Position numbers and translations under genes: made by a program. A stretch of 64,000 nucleotides of DNA from Trichuris trichiura (lineage: Eukaryota; Nematoda; Enoplea; Trichinellida; Trichuridae): the NCBI GenBank assembly GCA_037903355.1, contig JBAJFE010000026.1:5332001-5396000 (forward strand), given 5' to 3'. Positions 1 to 13,598 of the stretch are shown one piece after another. The notes under the pieces are model-generated. The model worked only from the letters and a program-made list of their open reading frames with translations, was not told the origin of the DNA and did not search any database. Each line of letters starts with the position of its first letter. Position 1 is the stretch's first letter.

Positions 1-3000
1 AAGTTAAAAGGAGGTAGCATGTTGTACTGGTTGACTTTTGCCCAAAACTCTTTCCAAGTTGAATCACTGAACGTTACAGGGCTGGGAATAATAGCTAGCA
101 AGGAACGACTTAAGTCAATAATTCGATTTACGTATGGAAAATTGTGGAACTCTTCAACCGTATAAAGCGTGGCTAAATAAAGCAGTTGTACATGGCAAAT
201 TAGCATGCTGAGAACACCTCTGTAGAAGTAGTTCATCATAGCATCGTCTGGACTCAGATACGTGTATGAAGGCTCAAGGTAAATAATGACATATTCACCA
301 CCGGATAGCAGTTCCATATCATCCATTGAATATAGCATTTGCTGGAGAGCACTGACGCTTCCAAACATGACATATACTGCAAAAAAATGTTCACATAATA
401 AGAGGAACTTGTAAGTCTTACTACGCGTTCCGGGATGCGTCTCAGCCACGATTGATCTAATGTGCTCCCTGTCTTCAAAGTTTGTAGAACGATATGGTTC
501 CGCGAAGCTGCTGATATTCAAGATTTGCATTCCTTCTGCGCTGCACAACTCCTAAGAAGCGGTCTGACATTTTGTATTTCATAATCACTCTGAGACCTCA
601 CCACAATTGCTTTGAGGAGGTGACTATTAACGTCATTGTCCCCATAAACGATGGTAAATTTGCGCCAGTTGTAGTTCTTCAGCAATGAAATCGCTGCACG
701 ACTTATCTGACTTTCCGCAGGAACTGTACGAGCGAAAGTACTGTACTTTGTCTTATCCGAAACAGCGTGGTCAAAACACTTCTGAAAAGTCAAAAATTAA
801 AACTATCATTTAAAGGTCATCAGTAAAATATTCTTAAAATTAAAAGTTCTACGAAAGTATCGAGAGGCATGCCAATTTTTTGGAAAACAGCTGGAAGCCC
901 ATATTTTAGTGTGATACTAAAACAGTCACTTGTTTTTCAAGCTAACTGTAAATTCGGTTCCTTATACGTGCAGTTCGTAAAAAGCTGATTGTTTTCAAAG
1001 TTTCCACTGTGTGAGCCCTGCTGCCACCTTGAAAGGTCAAGTGTCTAGACGTTTTATTGCCTTGACATGGCAATCTTCAAACATTATGGAGTTTATATCC
1101 CCAACTGTAAAACGATTGCCTCTCCCCGCACATCCACTTTCCAAAAATTAAGTTGCAAGTAAAAGAAGACTCCTGAAGTGCACATACGTTGTTTGTTTAC
1201 GTAAGAAAAACTGCGGCTTTCAGTCTTTCGCCATTAATAGATTCAAACTTTCTTGCAACCTGATCCTGTATGTTCTCACGGGTTCAAATACCCTGAAAGA
1301 ACGCCGCGTTTTAAAGGTTTTTGTTGCTTAGAAGCATTGTCTGTTTTCTGTAGCTCCTGTGTTTCAGAATGAACCTTATTAACAAAATAAACTATGTTAA
1401 ATAACCGTGACTTTTCATATATCCATTTATCAGGAACGAATATTAATAACAAAACTTCACAATCGTGTAGCCACAAAGACTAGTAACTTTGACAAACTAA
1501 ATTATTAATATAGAGATCTTTGGGACTGCTTGTCCTTCTTCAACAGAGAACTGTAAACTTAAGATACTTTCTAAATCATACCTTTTTAAGCAAGCTTCGT
1601 TGGGTTACCTTCATTCTTGTTCTTCCTTTCAACACACCCCAAAAGAATGTTTGAATTGCCCGTATATGCCGCTCTGATTTTAAGGTTTTGGGTCAGTTTG
1701 GTGCTCAATTTTCTGTGCTCATATTGTAGGCCTGTTTTTGTATTAACTCGTCTATTTCGTGTATCATAAGGAAAAATATCCTCAGTGGCCAAAGTAACTG
1801 TTCAGACTTCAATTACCACTTGGTAATGCTTGGCTCATGGTTAATTGTAGCATTAGACCGTATTGAAGAGGGGCCATCTAAACATAAAACCTATTACAAG
1901 CTTATTTCACAAGCGTGAAGTTGTGCAGAAAAATCCATGACCAACAAAGCAAAATAAATTAAGCACTCACTCATCAGTCATAACAGTTAACTTAACAAGG
2001 ATCAGGACTTTTTTGTCGGCTCAGGGACCTCTGGACAGACCATAATTGACCGAAGAACGCTGTACACTAGCTTCCATGAGTCAAACGTAGGATAAAAACA
2101 AGTTAGAAACTCTGCCTTAAACTAAATTTTTTTTCGGTTCACTATACATAAAAACATATACCAACCCTGGCCATGAGCTTTCGTTTTTTCCTGTCTTTAA
2201 TGCTGCCGCTGATGATGAAGCCATGTGAATCAAGATAGCTACGTAAGCTACTGCCCACAGAAGTGCATTCAGAGTTAACAGGGATTTAACTACAGTACTC
2301 TCATTATGGTGAACAGAGGCCCTATTACGAAACCAACGTTTACTTAGGTTGTGGATAGTCTGAACGTTGGATATTATGCCCGGAACCGAATTTCGCTAAA
2401 AAGAAATTAAGAAACCGTCTTTCCTACAGCATAGTACTACAATTAACTGAGAACAAGAAGTAGGGACTACTGAAAAATTTGCAGTTACTATCAGTCATCT
2501 GGGATAGTCTCGCTTGACGCATATAGAGCAGACGAGTCAAGATAAAATGGACCATCGCCAGGAATTTGCAATGGCTAGTTTTAAGGCTAAGTCATACAAA
2601 TGTATCAACAAAATTTTGTTGGGCATGCTAGGTCGAGCAAGCAATAACAAACAATGAGCAATAACACTGTGCTGCATTATAATGTGCTTTTGGAAATTTC
2701 TAGATTTTTAGCTTGTGTGAACAATTCGTGAAATCGTAAACGTTGTCTTACCGGGGTCAGGAAGCTAGTGTCAGGCTACTGCATAACTCTTACCTGAACT
2801 TTAATCTTATACATATAACTGATTGAAGCTTCGTCAAGCTTTGCACTGACAGCAAACTATGGTTGTGTCAGGCAGTGATATGCATTTAACTGAACAGCAA
2901 TTTATTTCATGTAACAAATACTGATGATTAGGACAGGGTAACATTGTTTATTGATAAAAACTAAGTATAACAACTTTCGGGGACGCTTTTTCCCGTTATC

Positions 3001-6000
3001 AGTACAGAGAAGGATTCCCTGAAAGTTCTTTCATACGTTTTTTATCAATAAACGGTTTTACACTGTAATAATAACTAATATTATGAAGTTCCAAGATGCC
3101 ATTAGAAAGAGGCATATCTTCAAACAGCAATTCATGGTTAATTTTTAAAATAAACCCGTATAGAACTTCTCCAGTGACCAGAGTATAGTGTGTTGAAATC
3201 ATCCAGCCAGCAGTTTAGGGGCAACAGTTTTAAAAAAGCTGGATATAATACTGCTGTTATATTTAAGAAATTCAAATTTGAATATGAGCTAAATAATTAC
3301 GTGCCCGTCCCCCACTCCACCTTTTCCCTTCAGTTTTTCCAGTGGTCAGTGAATAAACTTCAGGTCAAGGTGCAATGGTAAAACTAACCTCGAAAAACAC
3401 TATTCTAAATTAGAGGAAAGGACTTGAAACTACAGAAAGCATAGTGTTAGCTGCCAATAAACGTAGAAAGCTTTTGATCGTACAGTAGTTAATCAGGGGC
3501 GTGAAGAAAACTGAGGCAACAACTGTTTTCTACTCTTCCACATCATGCTGGAATATTGAAGCAATTCTACTAACACTGAACGGAAATTAAAGCATTTCAA
3601 ATGCCAATAAATTCCGTTACTTTGATATGGAAACGCGTTATGAAAAAACATTAAAGTGTAAGTTTTGATATACAGACTCCTAAGTCAGATATTTTGTGAT
3701 TGCGATTAACTGCCTTCACTAGACCGCTGACAGGCAGTCAATGACTGCACTTTACAAGGGTCAAATGAATAATGTACGACAAGTGCAGGCCATCAGCAAA
3801 TAAGATTAACTACTATTGACTCAACAAGTTACAGAGCAAAAGACACGCACGTAAGATATCATCGGTAGATTCTGAGCAGCGGCCATCATTGCCTCCGTTT
3901 GACAGCTGTCTTCAGGCCCAACAAATGCAGTGACACCTTTCTGCCATAGTTCCATAGTTGCTTTAACACCTGAAATAACATTTGAAGGTCGAATGCGAAA
4001 TTCTAACCAAAGACAAATTGGTGCATCAAGTTCTCTACTTTGCTTAGTCATTCCACGAGTGTCTGCGAAGATGAAGTCCAATTCGTAGTTTGGCAAAAGT
4101 TGATTGTTCTCGTTAACCTTTTCAATGGCGTAGCGCAGTGCACCCGAAATAATGTGCCCTAAAAAGAGTAAAGTGCTTCACCCACCTATTCATTGATAAA
4201 ATGTATTGGTTAGCTGCATAACGACGGAAGTCGCGGGTTAGCTATTCCAGGCGCTATTCAGCGCAACATATTAATAAAAGGAAAATAGGTCAGAAATTAA
4301 GTACCCAACGATGCTGCATAGAAAGTTTAGCATTTTATTAACCTCAACTTTGAATATTTTTCAGGGCACTCAGAGCCCTGAAAGATATGGGAAAAGTTTT
4401 TTACGTTCAAACTCAAATATAATACAAAAAAGTCAAGTTATCATGTAAGAAAACTCATGTTACTCAACACTTTTACAGGAAACCCCATCCATCCCTTCAA
4501 TCTAGTATTCTCGTAAAATTACTTCCATCCGTAAGTGCCAATACTGTATAGTTATGAAAGGAATTAGCTATTAATAAATTTTTCAGGTATAGTGGTCATT
4601 TCCTTTGGAATTTAACTTGGCGTTACACAACAGTTTATTTTTTTCCAAGTTCCACTTTCGCATTAAAATAAAATTTAAGCAAGTCTGTTCAAAACTTTTC
4701 ACTCTCTGTTTTCAGTGGAGCAGTTTATACCAACGCGCAACATGCACCTGATTTACAGAATGTAAATTTTACTGAACACGCTTTCGTTAACTTGTTTATC
4801 CCGTAAAGAACAATTTGGGCCATAATTATAGTAGTGCAGCGCTATTGGAATCCATCTGCAGCTGAGTAAATGGCAATATCGTGTATTTGCTATCGCTGAA
4901 AACGGAGTACTCAGGGCTCTGAAAGTTTCGCGAGATTGGTTTATTGGTAAGTGCAAATAAACGCTTTGTAATGCTAACGTAAGAAACAGATAAAACATCT
5001 AAGCTTAAATATCAATAGCTTCCTTTTTCGTTAGACTTTCATTGGACTCATTGGTATTTTGTGTTTGCTGTTACTTCATTATTTTTTGTTTAATATTCTA
5101 AGATGATGCTGACCTAACTAGACTCGAATTCTAATAAAAGATGCATAACAAATAATTTCCCAGTATGATCCGTACGGAGGTATGATAATGCTCCCTTACT
5201 TCAGTTCAACCAAACTTGTCATATTACATGTTTCATTGGTTGAACTTCCAGTTTCATACAGTTAAATGAGGCAACATAATCTACTTGAAGCAAAGTGACC
5301 TCGCTGAAGAAAGTCTGAGTATGGCAAAAAGTAGGTCTGAAAACTGAACTGTTAACAATACGCTTCTTTGAATGGTAGGTAAAGTTTCATTGAGAATTAA
5401 AGCTCTTGTGTCGCTAACTGCATGCGATGTTTGACATAAGATGCAGAATTCTCATATCTAACCCGTTAGCACTCATCTGTGAATGCAGTAGTACACCTAT
5501 CAGCTGTATTGATTTAGCCTTGAAAGGCAGTGCTTACATCAAATTCAATGAAAACTTGCGCTAGAAAATGTTCAGCTGATATTTCCCAAATTAATGGGCT
5601 TCTCATCCTCATACAAAACCAGATATATGTAACAGTTTTTAATAGTATATTCCACTTAACAGACTAATGAATATAAAGAAAAGTGTCAGGTTCTAGCGTT
5701 GCAAAGGTATTAGTTTATTATTTTTTTATTGGCTATAAACATTTTTGCCAGAATCTGGTTTCGTACAGAGGGGCTAACTTTGAATTTAATGCAACTGTGT
5801 AACACAGTTGGAGATTAAACTCAATATGTTTTGACGCAACTTTTAAGTAGAATGCATACTACGGAGATTATTATAGTGATATATTCACGCAAACACGCTG
5901 ACTAAATAAATGGCAATTCTGTTCGATTAATGTTAACCTAAAGAGCCGGAAATGTTTCCAAAACGAAAATATTGATTATGACGCTTTCGGCACTCCTTTC

Positions 6001-9000
6001 CACCCGTTTTTAGCGTACCATAATGGGAAAAAATGTTTCTCGCTGTCTTCCGCTCCAGATAGGAAAAAAGTCCTGAATGATTTGGGGTTGCCATTTCCAG
6101 GCTTTTCTTTGAAAGAATTAAACAAGATTCCACAGCACTGACAAATGATTACCTATCATCCATTATGAGATTGAAAAATGTCTAGGAATTATGAACCGTT
6201 CGCTTGTACGCTTTCCTGAAAATGACACCATGGTTTTTAAATGAATTGAAAGGAGAAAAAACGTCGTGTTGTGGCAACTCTTAGATTGAATACTCATACT
6301 TTCTAAGCCTCATTCATGCGATGTCAACGTTTGTCTGATTGGCTCGATAGAGCACAGTTCAATAAGAAGAAACGAAAGCATTATTTATCAGGCCCTGACT
6401 CGTGGATAGGACTACCGCACAGATCTTATGTACTGATGATCAAAAGAACTGCACTGATCGTGCCAACTTTCAACTCAACTGGTACTTTGCCTGATTTTCG
6501 TTTCCTTCAGACTTTTTCAGAGGTCACGTGGGAATATTTTGTGCGAAATAAAGCTTTCATACAAAAACAAATGAGAATCATTCACGAACCTCAGACTCAC
6601 TAAGTGGTTAGCATTAAAGCGGCATTCTTCTTTTGATTCATTATTCGTAGATAATGCGAGCGTTTTCGTTGATGCTGAATTGCGTAAACTTTAGTGTTGA
6701 TGCGAGGACCACTTGAAAACTTGTTTCGATATAATATTAGAACTAACCGATGCGTAATAAAGACTGCTCATAGCATTGAACTTATTTCCATCACTGAAGA
6801 ATGCTGAGAATGCTGCTTGTCCATTTGCACTAAATTAGTAGTCAAGTCCATGCTTCGCACAGTGCTAGTGAATCCGCACAATAAAGTGATCTGCCTGAAA
6901 TGCTTATTTTCCCCTTCGAATTATTTCTCTGTGTGACAGTTTTCCACGAAGGGTAGACATCGGGTCGAGCGGACCTTGTAAAAAATGCGCAATAAGGTAT
7001 GCGTTTCAGGATATTGAAACTTACGACTCCAAAGATAAATATACTACTAAGTTTGCAGAAACCTGCCAGACACACTCTGAACACTTCTAGCTAATAAAAC
7101 TATCAATTTCATGGGACTGGCTACGAGGTGCAAGACTGCTAACTTCCACGAGGAGCATGCGTGCTAACTAGAAGGCCTTGTTCCCGCAGTAGGATCCATA
7201 TGCTTAATTCTATTTCCAGGTAATCCTTACTGCGAATGCACTGCATAGCTATAGAGCCTGACGACTTAACATGACTGTCGGAATCCTACTTCGTACAAAT
7301 AAACATGCCAATCCTCAATGCCAGCTTAGGTCGCACCTGCCCATTTAAGCTGAATAAAACAATAAACTTTCATCTTTTTTATTGAACTCATGGCTTCCAA
7401 ATGCCAAAAAAAGAAGTGAGAAAATCTGGTAGTTGTACGAAAGTAACGATATTAATACTAATCGAAAGCTGACTGACAGATGAGAAGTTTCATTATGCTG
7501 ATGCTAAAGCAACCGAACTAACGAAGTATCACGTTATTAAGGTTAACATCCCATGTTCTTAATCCAAAAGCCCTACACAGGAATAAATAAATGTAGTAGA
7601 ATAGCGTTGGAAAACAATTCCTTTTTAAAGTTTCAGGACAGCTGCATGGCTTTTCGGTATGAAAGAATTTCAGCATTTGTGCAGACTTTCATGCTACACC
7701 TATAGAGCGTTTGTACTGAACGCAGTGACTGTTTTGGGTTTTCGGTAAAAGATTCACAATTTCACCAAGCCCAGAAGATGCTACATTAGAAGACTACTAC
7801 AGCTGCACGACAATATGAAAATGGTCAGATTCATTATTTAAGCTTCATAATGCCGGCATCTAAGATACCCTTATCCGGAAAGAACTTACTAAACTGATTA
7901 TATGCATTTGAGTGAGTGCATCTGTATTCATTCATGCATGATGGATACATAGCTAATAAATCCGATCACTCAGAACGGTACTGCTGACTTAAAATGTCTC
8001 ATTCAAAAATAAAAAATGAATCATGTCAACGAATCCATCGTTTTAGTTCACTTAATACGTATCAGTACTTTTTTCCAGTGTTACGGCAATGGAAAGATGC
8101 TAAACGCACAACACACACACAAACTAATGGATACATTATTAAACATAAGAGAACTCTATCCATACTTGTCTAGGAGAGCACCAGTAAATATGGTCATATG
8201 AACATACGATGCAGTCTGTTCTTACCTTAACCCTTTGTTAAAAATGTACTTTTTCCTAACTGTTGCTTTAGTTTTATGTCCTTTTTGTACAGACTTTTAT
8301 TCCAAACTAAAAGTGTTATTGTACTTACATATTGAAAAAGATTATTTTCGTTGCGCTGAGAACGAGTCAAGAGAGCTTCGAAAGTTTTACGTTGTATTTT
8401 GTGTAAGTACGGTAAAATCTTTACTTTAAAACAGGTATGAACCTGTGGAGGAAAAATACGAATCTTCCGTTATAGCATCTGCCTTACGATAATTCTCAAG
8501 TTCAGAAACAGTGATAGACGATTATGCAATGCCCAAACATTTACAGACGAAGGTACTGTACGAAGCGCTAAAAATGCCAATAACAATAAAGTTGTTGACT
8601 TTAATTCTTTTGACGAAAAATTTTTTATAATATAAAAGTGAATCACCAGCAAAATTCAATAAAGACTGCGCAAAATTTATTGCCGCTACATATCAGCACT
8701 TCTTATCATGATAATGGACTAGCACTAGCAGGAATGAAAAGTTGCATGATGAAAAACCGCTGCAACGCGTCTTCCACTATCGTTCTCTTGAAGCAATGGA
8801 AATAATTAATATTCCTACGAACTGCCAGCTATTCACTATGAAGTGTCTACTTAGTAACACTTCCTGAAACTGAATACTGCTGTTGACGTGACAGCATAAG
8901 AGAGAGCGTGCATGAATGTATATACGACTATGTGTATCCGTCTCTCCTTAAATGGCTTGATTTAGACCAAACGTGTCCGTTTTGCTTACTCCCACACCAA

Positions 9001-9973
9001 TACAATACATTAATAATCAAGAAATGAAAGTGGGCAAGATAGGAAGCTAAGTATCAGTCGACTAAATGAGATACCATTGCTCGCGTGGGCATTTCATCTG
9101 ACCACCAACTGAACGAAAATAACGACTCCTTCCACTACCAACATTTCCTACCATATTTTCATATAGAAGTAAACAGAACACAAAGATTGATTCAAGCGCG
9201 CATGACAGAAAAGTGAAAGCGCTGTTACTGATGTAAGGACAATAAATACTATTCACAGATTTGAGCTCGCAGCTGCAGAAGCAACGGCCAAATAGATTAT
9301 TAGCGGTTTAAAAGCAGTGTGTGTTGTACTAAACAGCCATTGTGAAATCACCGGCACCACACAATGATAGCAACAGAGTACCCAGCGACCAACAGAGAAA
9401 GCAATCCGCTGCAGGGGATGAAAACAAACAAAGGTTGATGCATTCAAGTTTACCTTGTAGATTGCGCGAAAAGTGCGCAATGCCCTGTCTTTGTAAGCAG
9501 TGGGCAATCTTTTCCAAGCTCATGCTGTGCGCCGACAATACGTGGCCAGCGAAGTCGCAGTCAGAGTTCATCGCAGTAGTGGCCATATTTGTCAATAATG
9601 AAGGGGCATTACCGAAACCGGCTGCACCAGCTGAGCCCTTGAACGGCCTAAGCAAAGTAATCTGCCCCGTTGGAACAGTGAAATTATTCTTAGCAGACAC
9701 ATGGGACTTGGAACGCAGCAGGTTAAGCGTAGTTGACATGTTCGACTTCTGAAGCATTAGGTTAGGAAGTGAAGGTATCTTGAACTTCAGCAGAATTGGT
9801 GGTCTGTGGTTGACCACAGTGCCAGCCAAGTATCCGATAAGGATCTTCTGTTTGTGAACCTTCACAGAGTTGTTTTCAGCCAACGCTTTTGTCATCTGTA
9901 CAATGCACAAAACACATAGCACAGCCAAAGTGGTGTGCATGAATCCGTAACCAAAACATGCTCCTGGATGCAT
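1..9973 (-). CDS. receptor-type guanylate cyclase, N-terminal extracellular part (partial)
   Basis: A single-pass receptor guanylate cyclase makes cGMP at the plasma membrane. Only its extracellular ANF-receptor (periplasmic-binding-like) domain lies in the window; transmembrane, kinase-like and cyclase parts lie beyond position 1. Exons on the minus strand, in coding order: 9454-9973 (tentative), 3851-4158, 597-781, 422-540, 1-376. Phases agree: 9454 donor phase 1, 3851 phase 0, 597 phase 2, 422 phase 1. Family landmarks are ISGALRYAIEKVN, TAFVGPEDSC, NLPMISYKC (across the 3851/781 junction), VSDKTKYSTFARTVP, LLKNYNWRKFTIVYGDN and TRIYVMFGS. The pattern resembles nematode GCY and insect GC32E-type cyclases. 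The first exon encodes a hydrophobic signal-like stretch (TTLAVLCVLCIVQM) and KILIGYLAG, then about 110 residues of low-complexity sequence with no counterpart I recognise. Its donor could also be earlier, near 9610. Introns of 45 and 56 bp contrast with two of 3.1 and 5.3 kb. Confidence is high for 1-4158, lower for the first exon. Confidence 0.82.
782..3850 (-). other. long intron of the receptor guanylate cyclase
   Basis: This 3.07-kb stretch separates exons ending in NLPMISY and beginning with KCFDH. It starts with a GT donor at 3850-3849 and ends with a TTTTCAG acceptor at 784-782. Short open frames inside show no recognisable similarity. I see no mobile element with clear ends. Confidence 0.7.
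4159..9453 (-). other. 5.3-kb AT-rich stretch, probable first intron of the guanylate cyclase
   Basis: No convincing exon or RNA gene was found here. It holds several short open frames without similarity, homopolymer A/T tracts and scattered short inverted repeats. Two segments near 4365 and 4905 contain the words CTGAAA and AGAGCCCTGAAAG or similar, possibly very decayed PLE ends. The upstream limit depends on whether 9454-9973 is truly exon 1. Confidence 0.5.
9454..9973 (-). CDS. probable first exon of the receptor guanylate cyclase (signal peptide)
   Basis: A 239-codon open frame on the minus strand covers this stretch. The start at 9973 gives MHPGACFGYGFMHTTLAVLC, a plausible signal peptide; an ATG 11 codons later would also serve. 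KILIGYLAGTV resembles the first beta strand of the ANF-receptor fold. The donor CAAG|GTAAAC at 9453 is phase 1 and joins in frame to the acceptor at 4158, giving NLQ-GHIISGALRY. A second phase-1 donor near 9610 would shorten the exon. The low-complexity middle of the frame is unlike other cyclases, so the exon end is uncertain. Confidence 0.5.
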
Positions 9974-12889
9974 AGTAACCAATCCCAAAGACAACCTCGT
10001 TAAAGGGTCTGAAGTCGTCGGTACTGACCGGTTTGTCAAAACAGCCAAATTAAGCGGTGCAAACTTGAAACGGGGAAAGTAACGTGAACTGGAATCTGGT
10101 AATCAGCATCTATGGGGTAAGGTTCGGGCATGCACACATTGCTCGGAAACTGAGCATCAGAAAATGATACATCAGGTCTAATTCTGATCGATTCCCATGC
10201 CCATCTCTGCCTTTATGTCATTGCACAAATCAGAAATCCTGTTGATCAACTTTACTGAAGCAAATAGGTGAACTGAAAGCAAAGCGACGAATTGCCGCAA
10301 AGCCTTGTGTACAGCAAAAAATCCACAAGTTGCTGTTATATACAATGCATAGGTAACGAGGTTAGAGTGTCAGCTGCACTTACATAGAAATGCTGACAAA
10401 CGGTATCAAACGCAGTGAAGCTGTTAGGACAGTGCTCTCAAGTCAACCAACCGTTCGGAATGACTGAAACGCTTAATGATCAGCAAACAAAACACGGTTC
10501 ACCCTGAGATGACGTAATGTACTTAGTGTGGTCATCAATGTACAGTAAGCGTTAGCGTTGAAGCGTAGGTTATGGTTTCAACTAACCAATTGCTGCTTCC
10601 GTAATTCCTGCACCTTACCGCTAATTCAACCGGTTTTTCAAACTGAAATAATGGTAATATTTATTTCCTGATTACTTTGTTCTGTTTATTATTTTTCCTA
10701 AACCTTCATGTGCGCCAATATTGCTATTGGTTTGCAACCAGGGCAGATGTCACAGAAAAGCGGTTGTTTACCTTTCACTAATAAGACACGGCAGACAATT
10801 TGAAACCAGCTTGCCTTTACATTGCATCTGCGGCGGCTCAGAAGCGCATGATCATTTCGGTGTGAACATTATGTCCTGATGGCACTCATGACTATCTAAA
10901 CCGTTATTTCCATGCGAGAAAAAAACTGCCCGAGTGACGCTGGGTACAAGCTAATTTTATTAGTTTAAATACTAATTAGCATGCAGAGTAATGTTTTAGG
11001 CATCAGATGACTTTATCTTTCACAACAAAGTTGCCGTCGCGAATAGCGTTTTCAGTTCAGGAATAATGCCTAAAACTACTGCAAACAAATTACAAATATG
11101 ACTGCTTATGGCAAAATGTTAGCTGACTAGTCGTCAGTATAACAACTTGTTGGGCATATATGCAAAATGTGGTTGCGAAAAATTAAAGCATCACGCTGAA
11201 TAATGTAAATAATAAATTAATATCCAAGCGTACTGCATTCCTCCTCAAACAAACTGACATTCGTCGCTCTCCAACCAGGGTTAGCAAAACGCGTTAAACT
11301 CCTGCCTGATCACAGAAATGAGCAAATGTTTAACAGTGTGACAAGAAAATGTATACAGAAGCAACTGCCTTTACAAACGATCATTTCTGATCATATGACG
11401 AGGAAACAAGTTGCAAGGCTGACACCTAAACGCCGATAAAGCATACATACGGTGCTCTGTATCTGCAACAATGAACGCGAAATGACAAAGAAACCTACCT
11501 TGTGCGAGTTCTCCTATTCATATGGGAAAGCGTTCAAAGATATCAAAGCGGTCCTAGTTCGTTTGCGTCAAACCATACGATATGTATCAGCCCAATGCAT
11601 TAATATAGCAAAAGACTGACAAACCACAAACCGTACGTGGAAGAGAAAGTCGGTACCAACTGTCGCTTCGCCTGTTCTCTGTTCTTCTCAGGCCTTTGCG
11701 TGGAGTGCGTCTAAATCCATGGTTCATGTCATCCAGGCGTCGAGACTGTCGCTTATCCAGCATGTAAAAGAACTCTTCCGAGAGTAGGTTGAATCATCGT
11801 TTCACCATGCGCCGACTGAGGACATACTCCTGGTACGCAAAGCACATGAAATCATGGATTTCATTTGCTATAGCATCAACATGAAATCAAAGCGTAATAC
11901 ACTGCTTTGAGACACTCTGTTAATGTGGAACTTTGATTCAATTTAATATATTGTTCAGAAAGGTTTCTTCTACGAAGCCTTCTACTAATATTAACATTTT
12001 AGAAATGAAAAATTGGAACCACTTTATGCATTTTATTCTTTTTGATTATGATAAAACCAACTTTATGTAGCAAAAACAGTATTAAAAGAGCGAAACAGTT
12101 TCCCCGCGACATTTCAAGGTGCAAAATCTGTTACACGTTTTTGCAAGAAAACAATTTTGAGACGACGGCTGCATCATAACGAAGGGCTTCATATGCTTGT
12201 TAAGAAAAGTCATCCTAGAACTTTCAGTTTTATTAATGCAGGTGAAAAAACGTTTTGCGCGTGACATCTCGCAACAGGAGCATAAGTTTTTATGCAAAAA
12301 CTTTATGCTTACGGAATAAAGCCGCTGTTAACAGAAGTGACCTTTGCTTAAACTGTGCTGGAACTTTCGGGATTGTTATATCCCGGCTCACGCATCTGCG
12401 AGCAGTTACGTAAAAATGCTTTCGGCAAAAGCGACGTCCACACTGTTACTAAGTAGCATGTGCCTCCCCGTCATCTAATATTATTATGATTATTATTATT
12501 CTCTCCCCTTGGACTAGACCGCTGCGCTTGCTGTTTCGAAGTAAACGTTGGTGACCATTTCCTCTCAGCTTCCTTATAACCCTTGGCTAACCGTCAGAGT
12601 GCTGTCTGTTGAGAACTGCACATTAGCATGACTAGGATTTCCTTGCCGCCACTGCAGCGTATTAAGTCACACTAAGTGACGTAAGGTATTGTATGAGATC
12701 TAAAGCTCTACCCTTTGAGAAAGAAAACATTCCAGTTTTGCTGGGAAAGCTATGTCACGGAACGAAACCTTTCGGTACCACTCCTGGCGTTCCTGTTTTC
12801 AATAATCGCACCACCAGAGCATAACGCTGATTCTTCAATGCTGCTTAAACTCAGTTTCATCGATAATTTAACTTAAACACGACATTATG
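9974..12889. other. gene-free upstream region of the guanylate cyclase
   Basis: I found no supported coding exon here. It should contain the promoter and 5' untranslated part of the minus-strand guanylate cyclase gene. A short (ATT)n tract occurs near 12478-12500. Around 12357-12405 a GGAACTTTCGGGAT...CCCGGCTCACGC stretch resembles a degraded PLE end, but weakly. Confidence 0.5.
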
Positions 12890-12995
12890 GAAAGCAAAGC
12901 GTATTGAAAATATGGTTTCTTGGTACGGGAGCGTATGTTTTCATAGTGCAAAAGTTTTATTACGGAATTATTCCCGTTTAATGTGTTAAATAACT

Positions 12996-13034
12996 CCGGA
13001 GCTTTCGGGTCGACCGAGACCCGTCTTCAGCGGT
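12996..13034 (-). other. hammerhead-ribozyme-like hairpin, inverted partner of the 14210 copy
   Basis: On the minus strand it reads CTGAAGA, one extra C, GGGTC-loop-GACCC, GAAA, GCTCCGG. The core is the same as in the right arm, with one substitution next to stem II. Confidence 0.5.
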
Positions 13035-13170
13035 TGTGAGTTATGGATGTAACTTGTGCGCGTGACTTGAGTCTTCTGTCGTTTTCATGGTTTAAAGTGG
13101 GTGTTTTAAAGTTCTTTGTTGGTGGTCTTCTGTTTGCATGGTATGTAATTTGTCCGTTTTTGGCATTTTT

Positions 13171-13545
13171 TCATGTGCGGTGATTATTTCTTTTTTCACT
13201 TGCTCCATGTGTTCTTGTATCACGTCCAATTATGGAGCAGCAGTCGTAACGCGTCACTATATTTGTCCAAATTTCAGTTACATCTGCTCCTTGGTCGCGG
13301 TTGTATGTGTGGTTGTGTCTTATGTAAAGGGCTTCTTTGATTCTTCTTAATCGTAGGTTCTTTTCATAACATAAGACTTTTGGGTTGAGCGTTTGGTTAC
13401 ATTGTGTTGGCATGTTCTGCCACAGCAGAGGCCTGTTTGGCTTTTTCCATGGTGATTATCGGGTTTAAAATTGGTCTTCCTCTTTGTGTAGTTCCATAGC
13501 CACTGCTATTGAGCAAGGCCTTCGCATTCTTGTAACTTGCAAGCT
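13171..13545 (-). pseudogene. GIY-YIG endonuclease fragment of a Penelope-like element, left arm
   Basis: Minus-strand copy of the right-arm domain. It retains the section from KKLASYKNAKALLNSSGYGT onward but lacks the GIY-YIG signature itself, because truncation falls just downstream of it. A frame change near 13400 splits the copy (SAVAEHANTM in one frame, TQCNQTLNPKVLCYEKN in the next). The two arms differ by scattered substitutions, so they have diverged since duplication or came from different source copies. Confidence 0.8.
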
Positions 13546-13598
13546 TTTTTAAAGCTTGCAAGCTTCGCTCGGACAAAACAAAAATCCCAACAAACAAG

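Noticed and set aside
4753..4998. 81-codon minus frame as an extra guanylate cyclase exon
   Set aside because: No similarity to the ANF-receptor domain and no need for it in the join.
6842..7084. 80-codon minus frame resembling a transposase
   Set aside because: Only vague composition; no motif could be named.
9342..9752. 136-codon open frame on plus
   Set aside because: Mirror frame of the minus-strand guanylate cyclase first exon; no recognisable domain.
13138..13350. 70-codon plus frame
   Set aside because: Antisense shadow of the PLE endonuclease, repeated in the other arm at 13923-14105.
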